Of a stretch of 64,000 nt of DNA, positions 1-10,172 are shown piece by piece. Below the pieces are notes generated by a model. It saw only the letters and a list, made by a program, of their open reading frames with translations. It had not been told where the DNA came from and made no database searches. Numbering within the stretch: the stretch's first letter is position 1; each line of letters starts with the position of its first letter. The stretch comes from Boletus sp. NGJ (taxonomy: Eukaryota > Basidiomycota > Agaricomycetes > Boletales > Boletaceae): the NCBI GenBank assembly GCA_019096195.1, contig JAGTXK010000178.1:62001-126000 (forward strand). Direction: 5' to 3'. Position numbers and translations under genes: made by a program.

Positions 1-1216
1 GCTGTTCAAAGACATCGAGCGATCTGGGTGCCCCGGTGGGCGAAGCACCAGTGCGTCTCGGTCTAGGACAATAGCCTCGTTGAGGTCCTCTATCGCCCCG
101 AGCTGCTTGTACCGATCGAAGAGATCACCTGCGAGGTTGTTCAATGCCATTGAGCGATCTGGGTGCCCCAGTGGGCGAAGCGCCAGTGCGCCTCGGTTAA
201 GGATAATGGCCTCGTTGAGGTCCTCTATCGCCCCGAGCTGCTTGTACCGATCGAAGAGATCAACTGCGAGGTTGTTCAAAGACATTGAGTGATCTGGGTG
301 CCCCGGTGGGCGAAGCGCCAGTGCGCCTCGGTTAAGGACAATAGCCTCGTTAAGGTCCTCTATCGCCCCGAGCTGCTTGTACCGATTGGAGAGATAAACT
401 GCGAGGTTGTTCAAAGACGCTGACCGATATGGGTGCCCTGGTGGGCAAAGGACCAGTGCGTCTCGGTTGAGGACAATAGCCTCGTTGAGATCCTCGATCG
501 CCCCGAGCTGCTTGTACCGATCGAAGAGATAAACTGCGAGGTTGTTCAAAGACATTGAGTGATCTGGGTGCCCCGGTGGGCGAAGCGCCAGTGCGCCTCG
601 GTTAAGGACAATGGCCTCGTCGAGGTCCTCTATCGCCCCGAGCTGCTTGTACCGATGGGAGAGATAAACTGCGAGGTTGTTCAAAGACGCTGACCGATAT
701 GGGTGCCCCACTGGGTGAAGCACCAGCGCGTCTCGGTTGAGGACAATAGCCTCGTTGAGATCCTCGATCACCCCGAGCTGCCTGTACCGATGGGAGAGAT
801 GAACTGCGAGGTTGTTCAAAGACATCGAGCGATCTGGGTGCCCTATTGGGTGCAGCACCAGTGCGCCTCGGTTAAGGACAATGGCCTCGTCGAGGTCCTC
901 TATCGCCCCGAGCTGCTTGTACCGATTGGAGAGATCACCTGCGAGGTTGTTCAAAGAGCTTGACCGATCTGGGTGCCCCGGTGGGCGAAGCGCCAGTGCA
1001 GCTCGATCAAGGACAATGACGTCGTTGAGGTCCGTTATCGCCCCGAGCTGGTTATAACGATCGCTTAGATGAATTCCGAGCAGATCCAAGGAGAGATGGA
1101 GCTTGGGATGACCGGGTGGGCAAAGTTCTAGTGCTTCGCGATCGAGAACGATCGCCTCGTCGATGTATTTGATCCCACCTCCTTCCTGAAACTTGGCAGC
1201 AAGTGATTCCGAGCGT
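1..1216. repeat. 135-bp tandem repeats coding the TPR units
   Basis: Unit starts recur exactly every 135 bp, at 1, 136, 271, 406, 541, 676, 811 and 946, with a degenerate ninth at 1081. Units at 271 and 541 are nearly identical to each other, and so are those at 406 and 676. A 270-bp two-unit block has therefore been duplicated inside the array. Confidence 0.85.
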
Positions 1217-1248
1217 GAATGCAACTGATCAACTGGCAGGTACATCAT
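1..1248 (-). CDS. TPR-repeat part of a TPR-CHAT protein (copy 1, cut by the left edge)
   Basis: One minus-strand frame is open from 1248 to the window edge and reads as at least eight near-identical 45-residue tetratricopeptide units (YKQLGAIEDLNEAIVL, then RPPGHPDRS and SLNNLA). A less regular segment precedes them (EMMYLPVDQLHSR, GGIKYIDEAIVLDRE). TPR arrays bind other proteins; in this fungal family the C-terminus is usually a CHAT (caspase-like) peptidase domain, which here would lie left of the window. The second copy at 19.8-22.8 kb does carry CHAT. I chose ATG 1248, but similarity to copy 2 continues upstream to about 1445 in shifted frames, so an upstream exon is likely. The TPR frame is unbroken, unlike copy 2. 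Confidence 0.75.
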   Translation of the reverse strand, partial: MMYLPVDQLHSRSESLAAKFQEGGGIKYIDEAIVLDREALELCPPGHPKLHLSLDLLGIHLSDRYNQLGAITDLNDVIVLDRAALALRPPGHPDRSSSLNNLAGDLSNRYKQLGAIEDLDEAIVLNRGALVLHPIGHPDRSMSLNNLAVHLSHRYRQLGVIEDLNEAIVLNRDALVLHPVGHPYRSASLNNLAVYLSHRYKQLGAIEDLDEAIVLNRGALALRPPGHPDHSMSLNNLAVYLFDRYKQLGAIEDLNEAIVLNRDALVLCPPGHPYRSASLNNLAVYLSNRYKQLGAIEDLNEAIVLNRGALALRPPGHPDHSMSLNNLAVDLFDRYKQLGAIEDLNEAIILNRGALALRPLGHPDRSMALNNLAGDLFDRYKQLGAIEDLNEAIVLDRDALVLRPPGHPDRSMSLNS

Positions 1249-1581
1249 TTCACTGCTGTCCGCGCTGGTAGAAAGAGACAAGTACCTTTTGAATCCATCT
1301 GATCTGACCGAACTTGATTCGACATCGTGGTATGGGAAAACGCTGGAATGTTGTGTGAGCGGGCCAGGTCCAAAAAGGCAACAATGCACAGGTTCTACTG
1401 CAATGGATTATTTGTCGGGGCAAATCCGGCTCTCGAAAAACCGACTGCACACTCTGAATGAACCACTTGTTCACTCAATGGAAACCTCCTCGCGGTCTCA
1501 TCCTTATTCACGGATTGCGGAATGTCGTGGATAAGTCTCAGTGTCTAGGACGGGGGTGTGAGAAAGGGTATGCACACACTA
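1249..1581. other. Upstream flank of TPR-CHAT copy 1
   Basis: From about 1249 to 1445 this matches, in inverse orientation, the sequence at 19,785-19,985 upstream of the second TPR-CHAT copy. It probably holds the first coding exon or exons of the gene; the frames do not join without a splice. Nothing was recognised from 1446 to 1581. Confidence 0.5.
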
Positions 1582-2370
1582 CTATAGCGTACCTGCCTTG
1601 AAAACGTATACATCCCCATCCTTGACCGTCCATCGTCCCATCGTCCGCATCATTGTCGGTTCGTCTCCATGATTTGGGTGGTAGAAAGAGGGTTTGTACG
1701 TCGAGATGGACTGCGTGGAGGACCGGAAGTAGGGGAGGACGTCCTGGGTGGTGGGAGTGTGAAGACCGTCAACAAGCACACTTTAAGAGGGGGGACGTAC
1801 CTCGAACACGACGCCAACCTGTACCACCCCATCTGGGGTAACGGTGGTCCGCATCCCCGTGCTCGTGCCCGTCTGGTACAACGCCGCCAATAAAATCTCA
1901 CGTCCCACCTCCGAAACACTTCATGTACGACGTCTTCAAGCGCCGAGAGTGGGATAAAGTGGTGCGTGGTGGCAATGGGGGAAAAGAGGGGGTGGCCGAG
2001 GTGGGATTCGAGTTGGATATCGAGAGTGGGGAAGACGAGGAGAGACTCTTGGGGGTGGAACTTGGGTGCAGCGGGCCCAGACGAGGCATGTTAGCAGGAT
2101 CCCAAATGCCAACGACGAGCACGGGACGGGTAATTAAAAGGACGAGGGACAAGATGGGAAGTTGGACCTACGCCACCAAAAAAGCTCACCTCCCGACCGT
2201 TGAATAAAAAAACCGGTGACCAAACGCCAATCCTCGACTCGGTGAACCCTTGCCAGTTTGGAATCACTGTGAATTCGGGGTCGGGCAGGGGCGGGTTTGG
2301 CGCATGTTGAATCCACGATAGCTTCGGACGTCGAGACGACTCCGAGGACCAGCCTCGGCCATCCAAGCAT
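1582..2370 (-). CDS. PIG-H/Gpi15-like subunit of GPI-GlcNAc transferase, with a frame break
   Basis: Read on the minus strand with introns near 2189-2061 and 1800-1744, the product shows PIG-H domain features: ESLLVFPTLDIQLESHLG, then FIPLSALEDVVHEVF, then VGVVFEDVLPYF. PIG-H is part of the ER complex that adds GlcNAc to phosphatidylinositol, the first step of GPI-anchor synthesis. The frame is not continuous. RRWDVRFY lies in one frame and LLAALYQTGTSTGM in another, as if one T were missing near 1887-1893 (family expectation FYLAAL). A second possible slip lies in exon 1, where GFTES and VEDWRLV are in different frames. Either this is a pseudogene or the sequence carries indel errors; such a gene is normally essential. 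The start (2370 or 2366) is uncertain. Confidence 0.6.
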
Positions 2371-4145
2371 ACTTACGATACGATACCCGAATGTCTCGCC
2401 TCAAGGCAGTGTTATATGTACGAAAAGAAAAGATGCGAGTCCGTTTTCAACTTATCAACGACACGACTGTACTGCGCTTACATATGATGCTATGATGCCA
2501 ATCGACACAACGTACATACTCCACCACGGGCACCGCCGCATGATCCATCAAACGTACATATTTATTGCTACCCTCATAACGGTAATTCCATTTACTGTAA
2601 CACCGGGCAGTGACCTTACACTAGCGCTCCCGAACAAGCCGGACCCGCCTCTAGAATCTAGATGTCAACGTTCTTTGATCAAGCTTGGGCTGATTGCTAT
2701 TCAGGTATAGTACGATAGTCTCGGCTCGTATATGAGTACAGGTATGTCAGTTTGACGATGACAATCTGCCGTGTCTGGCGGCGGAAAATACTGAGACGAG
2801 CGGACGAACAGGACTGGATCAGATCGCTCTGTACGGGCGAACCGAACTAGCTAGGTGGGGTGCAGATATGGATATGGATCGTACACATGATTGGTATGTC
2901 AATGGGCTTACAACCATCGGTCCTTGGTTTGTACAGTCACGCACATGGCGGCCAAACTTTATCATCGAATTACAACGTGGTGTCGCGGGGTGACGTGACG
3001 GGCCCGTCGGAATGTCTGTCTGGGAACGGTGCGTACTATGGATCCTCGTGCTCACATTGCGCAATGTCAACAATGGCTCTTAGATTCAACCGTTCGTTCG
3101 TACATATGTATGCAGGTACGAGGAAATTCTGTCCCGGGTGACATGCGCCCCAGAACGCAGATGACTCGCAGCACGCACATACACATGCACACGTCCACTG
3201 GGAGGAATATAATCAGCGTCACTGTAATCGCACGGCCTGCCCAGGTACTATCCCAACTCTGAATAACTCTCTGCCGGTGTCTCCGAACTTGAAGGAGTAG
3301 TGATCCGCGACACATTAATAACGGGATGAGATGAGTATCCACCGGAGCGCTCTCATTTGGGGATAATAACGTACACGGCGTGCCTTGCCAAAAGACTCAT
3401 CACTCTCCACAGTTTTGGCCACCCTTTATCTTTTTTTTTATGTATAAAAAAAGATCAACTTGTCGTCGGGATATATATCCAACTGTTACCGTACCGTACC
3501 GGCAAAAATATACCACTACGGTGCCGACTGTGACAGTACTCTTGGTCGTTAAGCCTCGGGTACGCACGGCACGCACTAGACCGCTTTCGGGCTAAGTCGG
3601 GCGAACGTCCGCTCGCTGGACACTGCAACACGTTAAATAAATTGCATAGCAGGGACCGGCCGATGCTCGCCCCCAAGGTCCAAGGGACGCTATGCTGAAC
3701 AGGTTTGGCCTCGGGTGCGGTACGGTTAGGCTTGATGACCTGAGCTGTGTCTTGAGGTTTGAGCGAATTGGAGTTGTCGGATTAGACGTCGTACAGGTGT
3801 TGAGCGAACAAGTCTGTGTCAAAAGGTCAAGAACAGGAAGCACGACAGTGTCACAATGGACGAAAGAAGCCCACGATGTATCGCACACAGACATGGCTGC
3901 GCCATTTACCCAAAATTCATGAACCAAATGACCAGTGCTATCGCAACTGCGGACTGCGCATCATGCCAAAACTTATCATGAACATGTCTCATCTCGGGAC
4001 AGAACTGCATCCTGCTTAGGAAGTGAGACACACGGACTGGATGCGAGGCTACACGCTGGCGTTTCAGATGCATGTCTATTTGCAAAGGAGGAGGTAGACA
4101 CGAGCGTAAAATTAAAGAGCACCAGGGGCTCAAACGACCGGCATC
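2371..4145. other. No recognised gene
   Basis: Short open frames occur on both strands, but none shows family motifs, coherent splicing or biased composition. A 25-base T-rich/A-rich stem-loop sits near 3427-3452. I see no RNA gene or repeat array here. Confidence 0.5.
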
Positions 4146-4464
4146 TTAGACGGCTGCTTTCCCCGGCGTCTTGTCTTGTTCGGGGTTGAGGAATACCTGG
4201 ATGGCGGTTCCACTGAGCGACACGAGGGGTGGAAGAGAGGAGGCGCACCTGTTGACCACCCAAGCCGTCCTCCCACTTTTGGTATCTGAGCGCAGTGACG
4301 CCTCGTTTCTCTGCACCGACCCGCTCCGTCTCCTTCATCGACTGGCGAACAGCCCGTGCGGTGATTTGAGCGTACTTGTTGTACCTGCGATGATGGCGTC
4401 AACGGGGTATCAATCGCCGGGTGCATTGAACGTACGTGAAGACACCTCGCCAAGTGGTGCTCAT
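4146..4464 (-). CDS. ATP15: Mitochondrial ATP synthase subunit epsilon
   Basis: Three exons (4464-4436, 4384-4249, 4196-4146) join in frame into about 71 residues: MSTTWRGVFT, then YNKYAQITARAVRQSMK, AEKRGVTALRYQKWEDG, ending VFLNPEQDKTPGKAAV. Both introns are GT-AG and about 50 nt. The tiny size, the YNKYAQ-x-AR motif and the conserved basic middle identify the small F1 epsilon subunit of the mitochondrial ATP synthase central stalk (equal to Atp15, not bacterial epsilon). It lies head to head with the Rab gene, with start codons 152 bp apart. The GLGGQQ stretch at the second splice is slightly longer than usual, so the donor could be a few codons off. Confidence 0.85.
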
Positions 4465-4616
4465 GATGTTGTAGTTTTCTGCGTCTGTTGTGTACAAGTG
4501 CAAAAAGTTGAGCGCGGGTCGACTTCCGGAAGAATCCGATTGGGCCACTCTTTGAGGGGTCGACTTCGTCATGGGCCAGAAAGTGTGTTCTCATCGTTTC
4601 TGTCTCTCACATCCAT
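4465..4616. promoter_or_regulatory. Divergent promoter region of ATP15 and the Rab gene
   Basis: Only 152 bp separate the two start codons, so both promoters and 5' leaders must lie here or overlap the genes. No clear TATA box was seen. Confidence 0.4.
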
Positions 4617-5836
<1,220 letters not shown>

Positions 5837-6433
5837 TGTCAAGATGGTCTCCTGGTGAAATAGCGGAAATGGGTTGGCATATGTATAATGCATGCATGCT
5901 GACATGTCTTGTATACTATGTAGAGCGTCGTACATGCCGTTTGCACGGTCACGGAGATGAGAGACGCTATATATATATACGCATCTACATTACAGGGACA
6001 TACGATAGAGGATATATATTATATTATATATATACGATATGCTATGGAATAAGGGATTGTCAATGACACAAGGGGTGTCCTGTTGAGAGGTTGCACAAAA
6101 AAAAATTAGAAAAAGGAATGCGTTTTTGAACGTCGTATATCATACATGCGAGTGACTCGGTGGGGTATCATGTAGACGTGGCAAGTCCATAGTTAATAAA
6201 CATTTTGTGCGATTGGGTGCCGTCAAGGGTGAGGAGGGTGAGCGCGCGGCTCACCAGGCCTTCTTTTCTCATCGTTATCGTCCACGTTGCAAAGGGGAGG
6301 CGAAGAGAGAGGAGAGGAGGGGGGGAAGAGAGCAAGAAACGAAAACGAAACGCAAAAGAAAACAAAGCCAACCCTCCCAACACCCAACCAACTTCCAAAA
6401 AAAAAAAAAAAAAAACCACCATCCCGCCGTCCT
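5837..6433. other. Intergenic, with TA-rich and purine-rich tracts
   Basis: No gene was recognised. It holds an imperfect TA microsatellite (about 5968-6045), a purine-rich stretch (6297-6370) and an A18 tract near 6398-6415. It lies between the 3' ends of the Rab and phosphatase genes. Confidence 0.6.
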
Positions 6434-6958
6434 TTATGACCGCCTCAACGACGCCGCATACTCCTGCAACTGCTGCACGAACCCCACGTTCGGCTCTGCC
6501 GCCCTCCGTCTCGACTTGACATACTGAATCGCCTGCGCCGTCGACCACCCAAACTCGGCGATCAGATAAGCAGCGACGACGGACGTGCTCCGGCTGACGC
6601 CCTCCATGCAATGTACCAGCACGCGCGCATTGGGGTCCATCAGCGCCGCACGCAAAAATGCCGTCGTGTGCGGGAGGTGCGCGGCGAGCTCGCTAAAGGG
6701 GAGGTCGTCGAGGGGGTATTGGGCGCGGTGGGTGGAGAGGTGGGTGGGGAGGGCGACGTAGCCGCGCATGGCGGAGAGGACGTGGGTGATGCCGAGACTG
6801 GCGAGGGCGGTTGGGTTTTCGGCAAAGGCGAGGTCGGAGATGTAGAGACGGGGCATGATTTCGGAGGCGCTGGATGGACGGAGGGGGTAGGGTGTTTGGG
6901 TGATGGGGGAGGCGGGCCATTGGGAGGCGGAGGTGACGGAGGAGGTGACGATGGGCAT
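6434..6958 (-). CDS. Dual-specificity protein phosphatase
   Basis: A single frame of 174 residues from the ATG at 6958. The signature loop HCMEGVSRS (Cys about residue 117) is the catalytic Cys-x5-Arg-Ser of cysteine phosphatases. DDLPFSEL about 32 residues earlier supplies the likely general-acid Asp. IMPRLYISDLAFAENP at the N-terminal side and AAYLIAEFGWSTAQAIQYV after the loop are typical of small DUSPs. The frame is open upstream to 7096, but a GT-AG intron-like segment (gtgagt...ttcacag) sits there, so the upstream part is probably 5' leader with an intron. Substrate unknown. Confidence 0.85.
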   Translation of the reverse strand: MPIVTSSVTSASQWPASPITQTPYPLRPSSASEIMPRLYISDLAFAENPTALASLGITHVLSAMRGYVALPTHLSTHRAQYPLDDLPFSELAAHLPHTTAFLRAALMDPNARVLVHCMEGVSRSTSVVAAYLIAEFGWSTAQAIQYVKSRRRAAEPNVGFVQQLQEYAASLRRS

Positions 6959-7812
6959 GGGTGGTTGTGGTGGAGTGTGACCGGTTGAGAGACTGAGACG
7001 GGTTCTCTGTGAAGGGGTTATATACTTTGTCAGGGAGGGGGAAAGTGATGCAGGGTAAAATACCGCTTCACTCACCATGACAACTTTTTTTGTCAAGCGC
7101 AGTCAAAGGTGGGGACGGGATGATGATGTCGATATGGATATGATTACACTGCGCGTTATATGCGGGCTGGGGAGGCTGGTGCGAGAAAAATTAAAATTGT
7201 GAGACGACCACCGCCCTTTGAGAGTATTGCGATTGGCTAGGGAGATGAAGAAACATGGACCTGTTTTATGAAGACCTCGGAAGTCTGGACGGATCCGCCA
7301 CTCGAGGTCGAGGTGAGGCGAGGGTCCTGGACTGCGAGAGGAGCGGACGTCGGAGGGCGCTGCAAGGGGGGGAAATTGATGGGCCCTCGAAATCCTGAAT
7401 GTGGTCGGTGATGGATCGCAAAGTAACCGGCGACCGAGACTGCGCTGATTTGGTTTGGTTTGGTGTGAATGCTCGTACAGCCTTCAAGGGCTCGCTCCAT
7501 CCTCAAGGCACACCCTCAGAGAGGCGATGCCCAACCCCACCTGCTCCGGCCGTTCTCACTCGCGGAGCCTCGATAATTTTACCGCACGATAAGGGCAGTG
7601 TTGCACTACGTCTGTGTAAGAACGAACATATACCCGAGCCTGGCCACTCCAGGTCTTTTTAATGTACCACCACCATCGAAACTTCATTCCATCAAATGTG
7701 TAAAAAAAAAAAAAAAGGTGACGTGGCAACCCGATGCGAATCACCCCCACTCCTCGGCGCGTCTAGATGAGATCACTAGTGTACTTTGTCATCAGCTGAT
7801 GCATCGGAAAAG
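6959..7812. other. Intergenic region between the phosphatase and eIF4A
   Basis: No gene was recognised. It holds the phosphatase 5' leader with a probable intron (about 7009-7074), an A14 tract near 7700 and the 3' side of eIF4A. Short open frames here have no family features. Confidence 0.5.
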
Positions 7813-9340
7813 TCAGCCGAACTCGACATACGCGACATTCAGAGGCATCTCGTCAATCTGCGTGTTGTAGAATTCTGCCCGTCGTAACCGCACTGTGAGT
7901 CCATGGCGACGCCCATCTAGCCATCGTACTCACGTTCAATATCTCTCAGCATTCTGACATCCTCCGTCGTAACAAAGTTGATGGCAACACCCTTACGGCC
8001 GAACCGTCCACCACGTCCGATACGGTGAATGTAGTTCTCCCGGTTCGTCGGCAGATCGTAGTTGATCACCAGCGACACTTGCTGCACGTCGATTCCACGC
8101 GCCAGCAGGTCCGTCGTGATGAGCACACGAGACGAGCCAGATCGGAACTCCTTCATCAACACCTCCCTTTGTTTCTGCTCCATATCCCCGTGCTACGCAT
8201 GAACCCATCAGCCACATGCGGCGTCGCCTTGCTTGTTCCGTCCACGTACCATGGCAGACACCGTGAATTCCCGCGAGTGCATCTTCTCGGTCAACCAGTC
8301 CACCTTCCGCCTCGTGTTACAGAAGATGACCGCCTGCGTAATCGTCACCGTCTCGTATAGATCGCAGAGCGTGTCCAATTTCCACTCTTCTTTCTCCACC
8401 GCAATGTAGAATTGCTTGATACCTTCGAGCGTCAGTTCGTCCCGCTTCACCAGAATGCGCACAGGATCACGCATGAATTTCTTGGTCACATCCAAGACAT
8501 CCGCCGGCATCGTCGCCGACAGCAAAACGACCTGCGTGTCCTGAGGCAAGAGCTGGAACAGCTCGTAAATCTGGTCCTTGAAGCCTCGGGACAACATCTC
8601 ATCCGCCTCGTCGAGACAGAATATCTTGATATTGTCCGTCCGAAGCGCTCTCCGGTTGATCATGTCGTACACACGTCCAGGCGTGCCGACGACGACCTGA
8701 ACGCCTTCTTGCAACTTGGTTATGTCCTCGCGCACGTTGGTACCACCAACACAGGCATGACACTCGATGTTCATGTAATCCCCGAGTGCGATCACGACTT
8801 TTTGGATTTGCTGTGCAAGTTCACGTGTGGGGGCGAGGATGAGTGCTTGGCAGCTCTTGATGGACAGATCGAGCTGTTGGAGGATGGAGATGGAGAATGT
8901 AGCGGTCTTGCCGGTACCAGATTGGGCCTGGGCGATGACATCGTGCCCCTTTATCACAGGCACGATCGCGCGTTGCTGGATGGCCGAAGGACGCTCGAAA
9001 CTTTGTAAAGTACGACTCGCCTCAATACCCTATTTTTGGAGAAAAAACGAGACAAGGGGGAGATGGAACTTACCCGTAGGCGTAAATACCACGGAGAAGC
9101 TCTGGCTTCAGATCCATGTTATCAAAGCTGATTTGCGAGCACGATCAGACGAGGCTGAAAAAAAAAACGAGATCATGCAGGCGCATGCACGCACTTGTCT
9201 ACGACTTGGTCCCAGTTGGACTCGATCTCGCCCTCGGGGACATCTTGAAGCTGCTCTTCTCTAAAATGCGTGGATTGATGAGGATGGTGAGTACTGGTTG
9301 CACGATGGGTCCATACGCAATCGCTGACTTACGCTGACAT
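7813..9340 (-). CDS. TIF1: Translation initiation factor eIF4A (DEAD-box RNA helicase)
   Basis: Minus-strand exons assemble without frame breaks. They read [54 protein letters not shown], then the helicase core, and end VAYVEFG at 7813. All motifs are visible: QSGTGKT (I), PTRELAQ (Ia), TPGR (Ib), DEAD (II), SAT (III), [13 protein letters not shown] (IV), DLLARGID (V) and [13 protein letters not shown] (VI). eIF4A unwinds mRNA 5' leaders within eIF4F in the cytoplasm. The length (about 396 residues) fits the family. At least five short introns; the first follows only eight coding bases. The start ATG at 9340 is fixed by that intron joining MSA to EEQ. Confidence 0.93.
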
Positions 9341-10172
9341 TGCTTGTGATACGATTCGTTTATCCAAGTGTCGACCTTGTCGTGTCGTCGACGTACGGTT
9401 TGAAAAGAGGATGAGGGATCTAGATTTTTTTTTTTCCTCGTGAACCCTGGCTCCTGGCAAGAACGCCCACCCGCCCAACACCTTCGGAAATTGCCGTCAC
9501 TTGTTCAGACTCCGCGCGCTGTTTACGGGACCGCGTCCTCGCCCAGTCATAACGTTGAATGTCCGCTACTACACTTATTAGCGCACAGCATTGCGGTCAG
9601 ATACATAGCATGGATGGCTGTATCAATATGGAATACCCGTCAGTTCGTGGATCGCTGGAATGAAAAAGGGACGACGACGACATGATCGGAGCATGCTCGT
9701 ACTTGTAACGGCCAGTATTTACGGATGGGAACGATGTGGAGGGGGGACATTGGCCTGGAACTCGAATTCATCAAAATAAAAAGGGGGGGGGGCTCGGTAA
9801 AACGAGTCGAGGCCCGTTGATCGCAACGTTGGCTTGACGCAAAACGATATGTGAGTATCGATTGTAAACCTGTACAGCCTGTAGCCAGACGAACCAGGGG
9901 GTTGTTCCTGCGGGACCGGCGTGTCGCAAAAGTTTTCGATTCTCAGGGTTAACTGCACAAGCCCCGAGCATTCCGGAGAGCAGATCTACACTCTCGTCTC
10001 GTTTTCAGCTGTCGTACCTTCCACATGTACGTCCTGTACACAACTTCCCCGTCGATACAATTTATCGTTTGCGTGCACTATAAACGACCTGTAACCCCCA
10101 TAGCAAGTAACAAAAGAAAATAATGACCAGATAAATAGAGCGTGCAACGTACAAAAGATCGACACTCGAGGC
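9341..10172. other. Intergenic region upstream of eIF4A
   Basis: Contains the eIF4A promoter and 5' leader, with a T10 tract near 9427-9436. Other open frames (for example minus-strand 9719-9958) show no recognisable family. No repeat or RNA gene seen. Confidence 0.5.

Noticed and set aside
1-1250. Plus-strand frames over the 135-bp repeats.
   Set aside because: They are low-complexity shadows; the TPR protein is on the minus strand.
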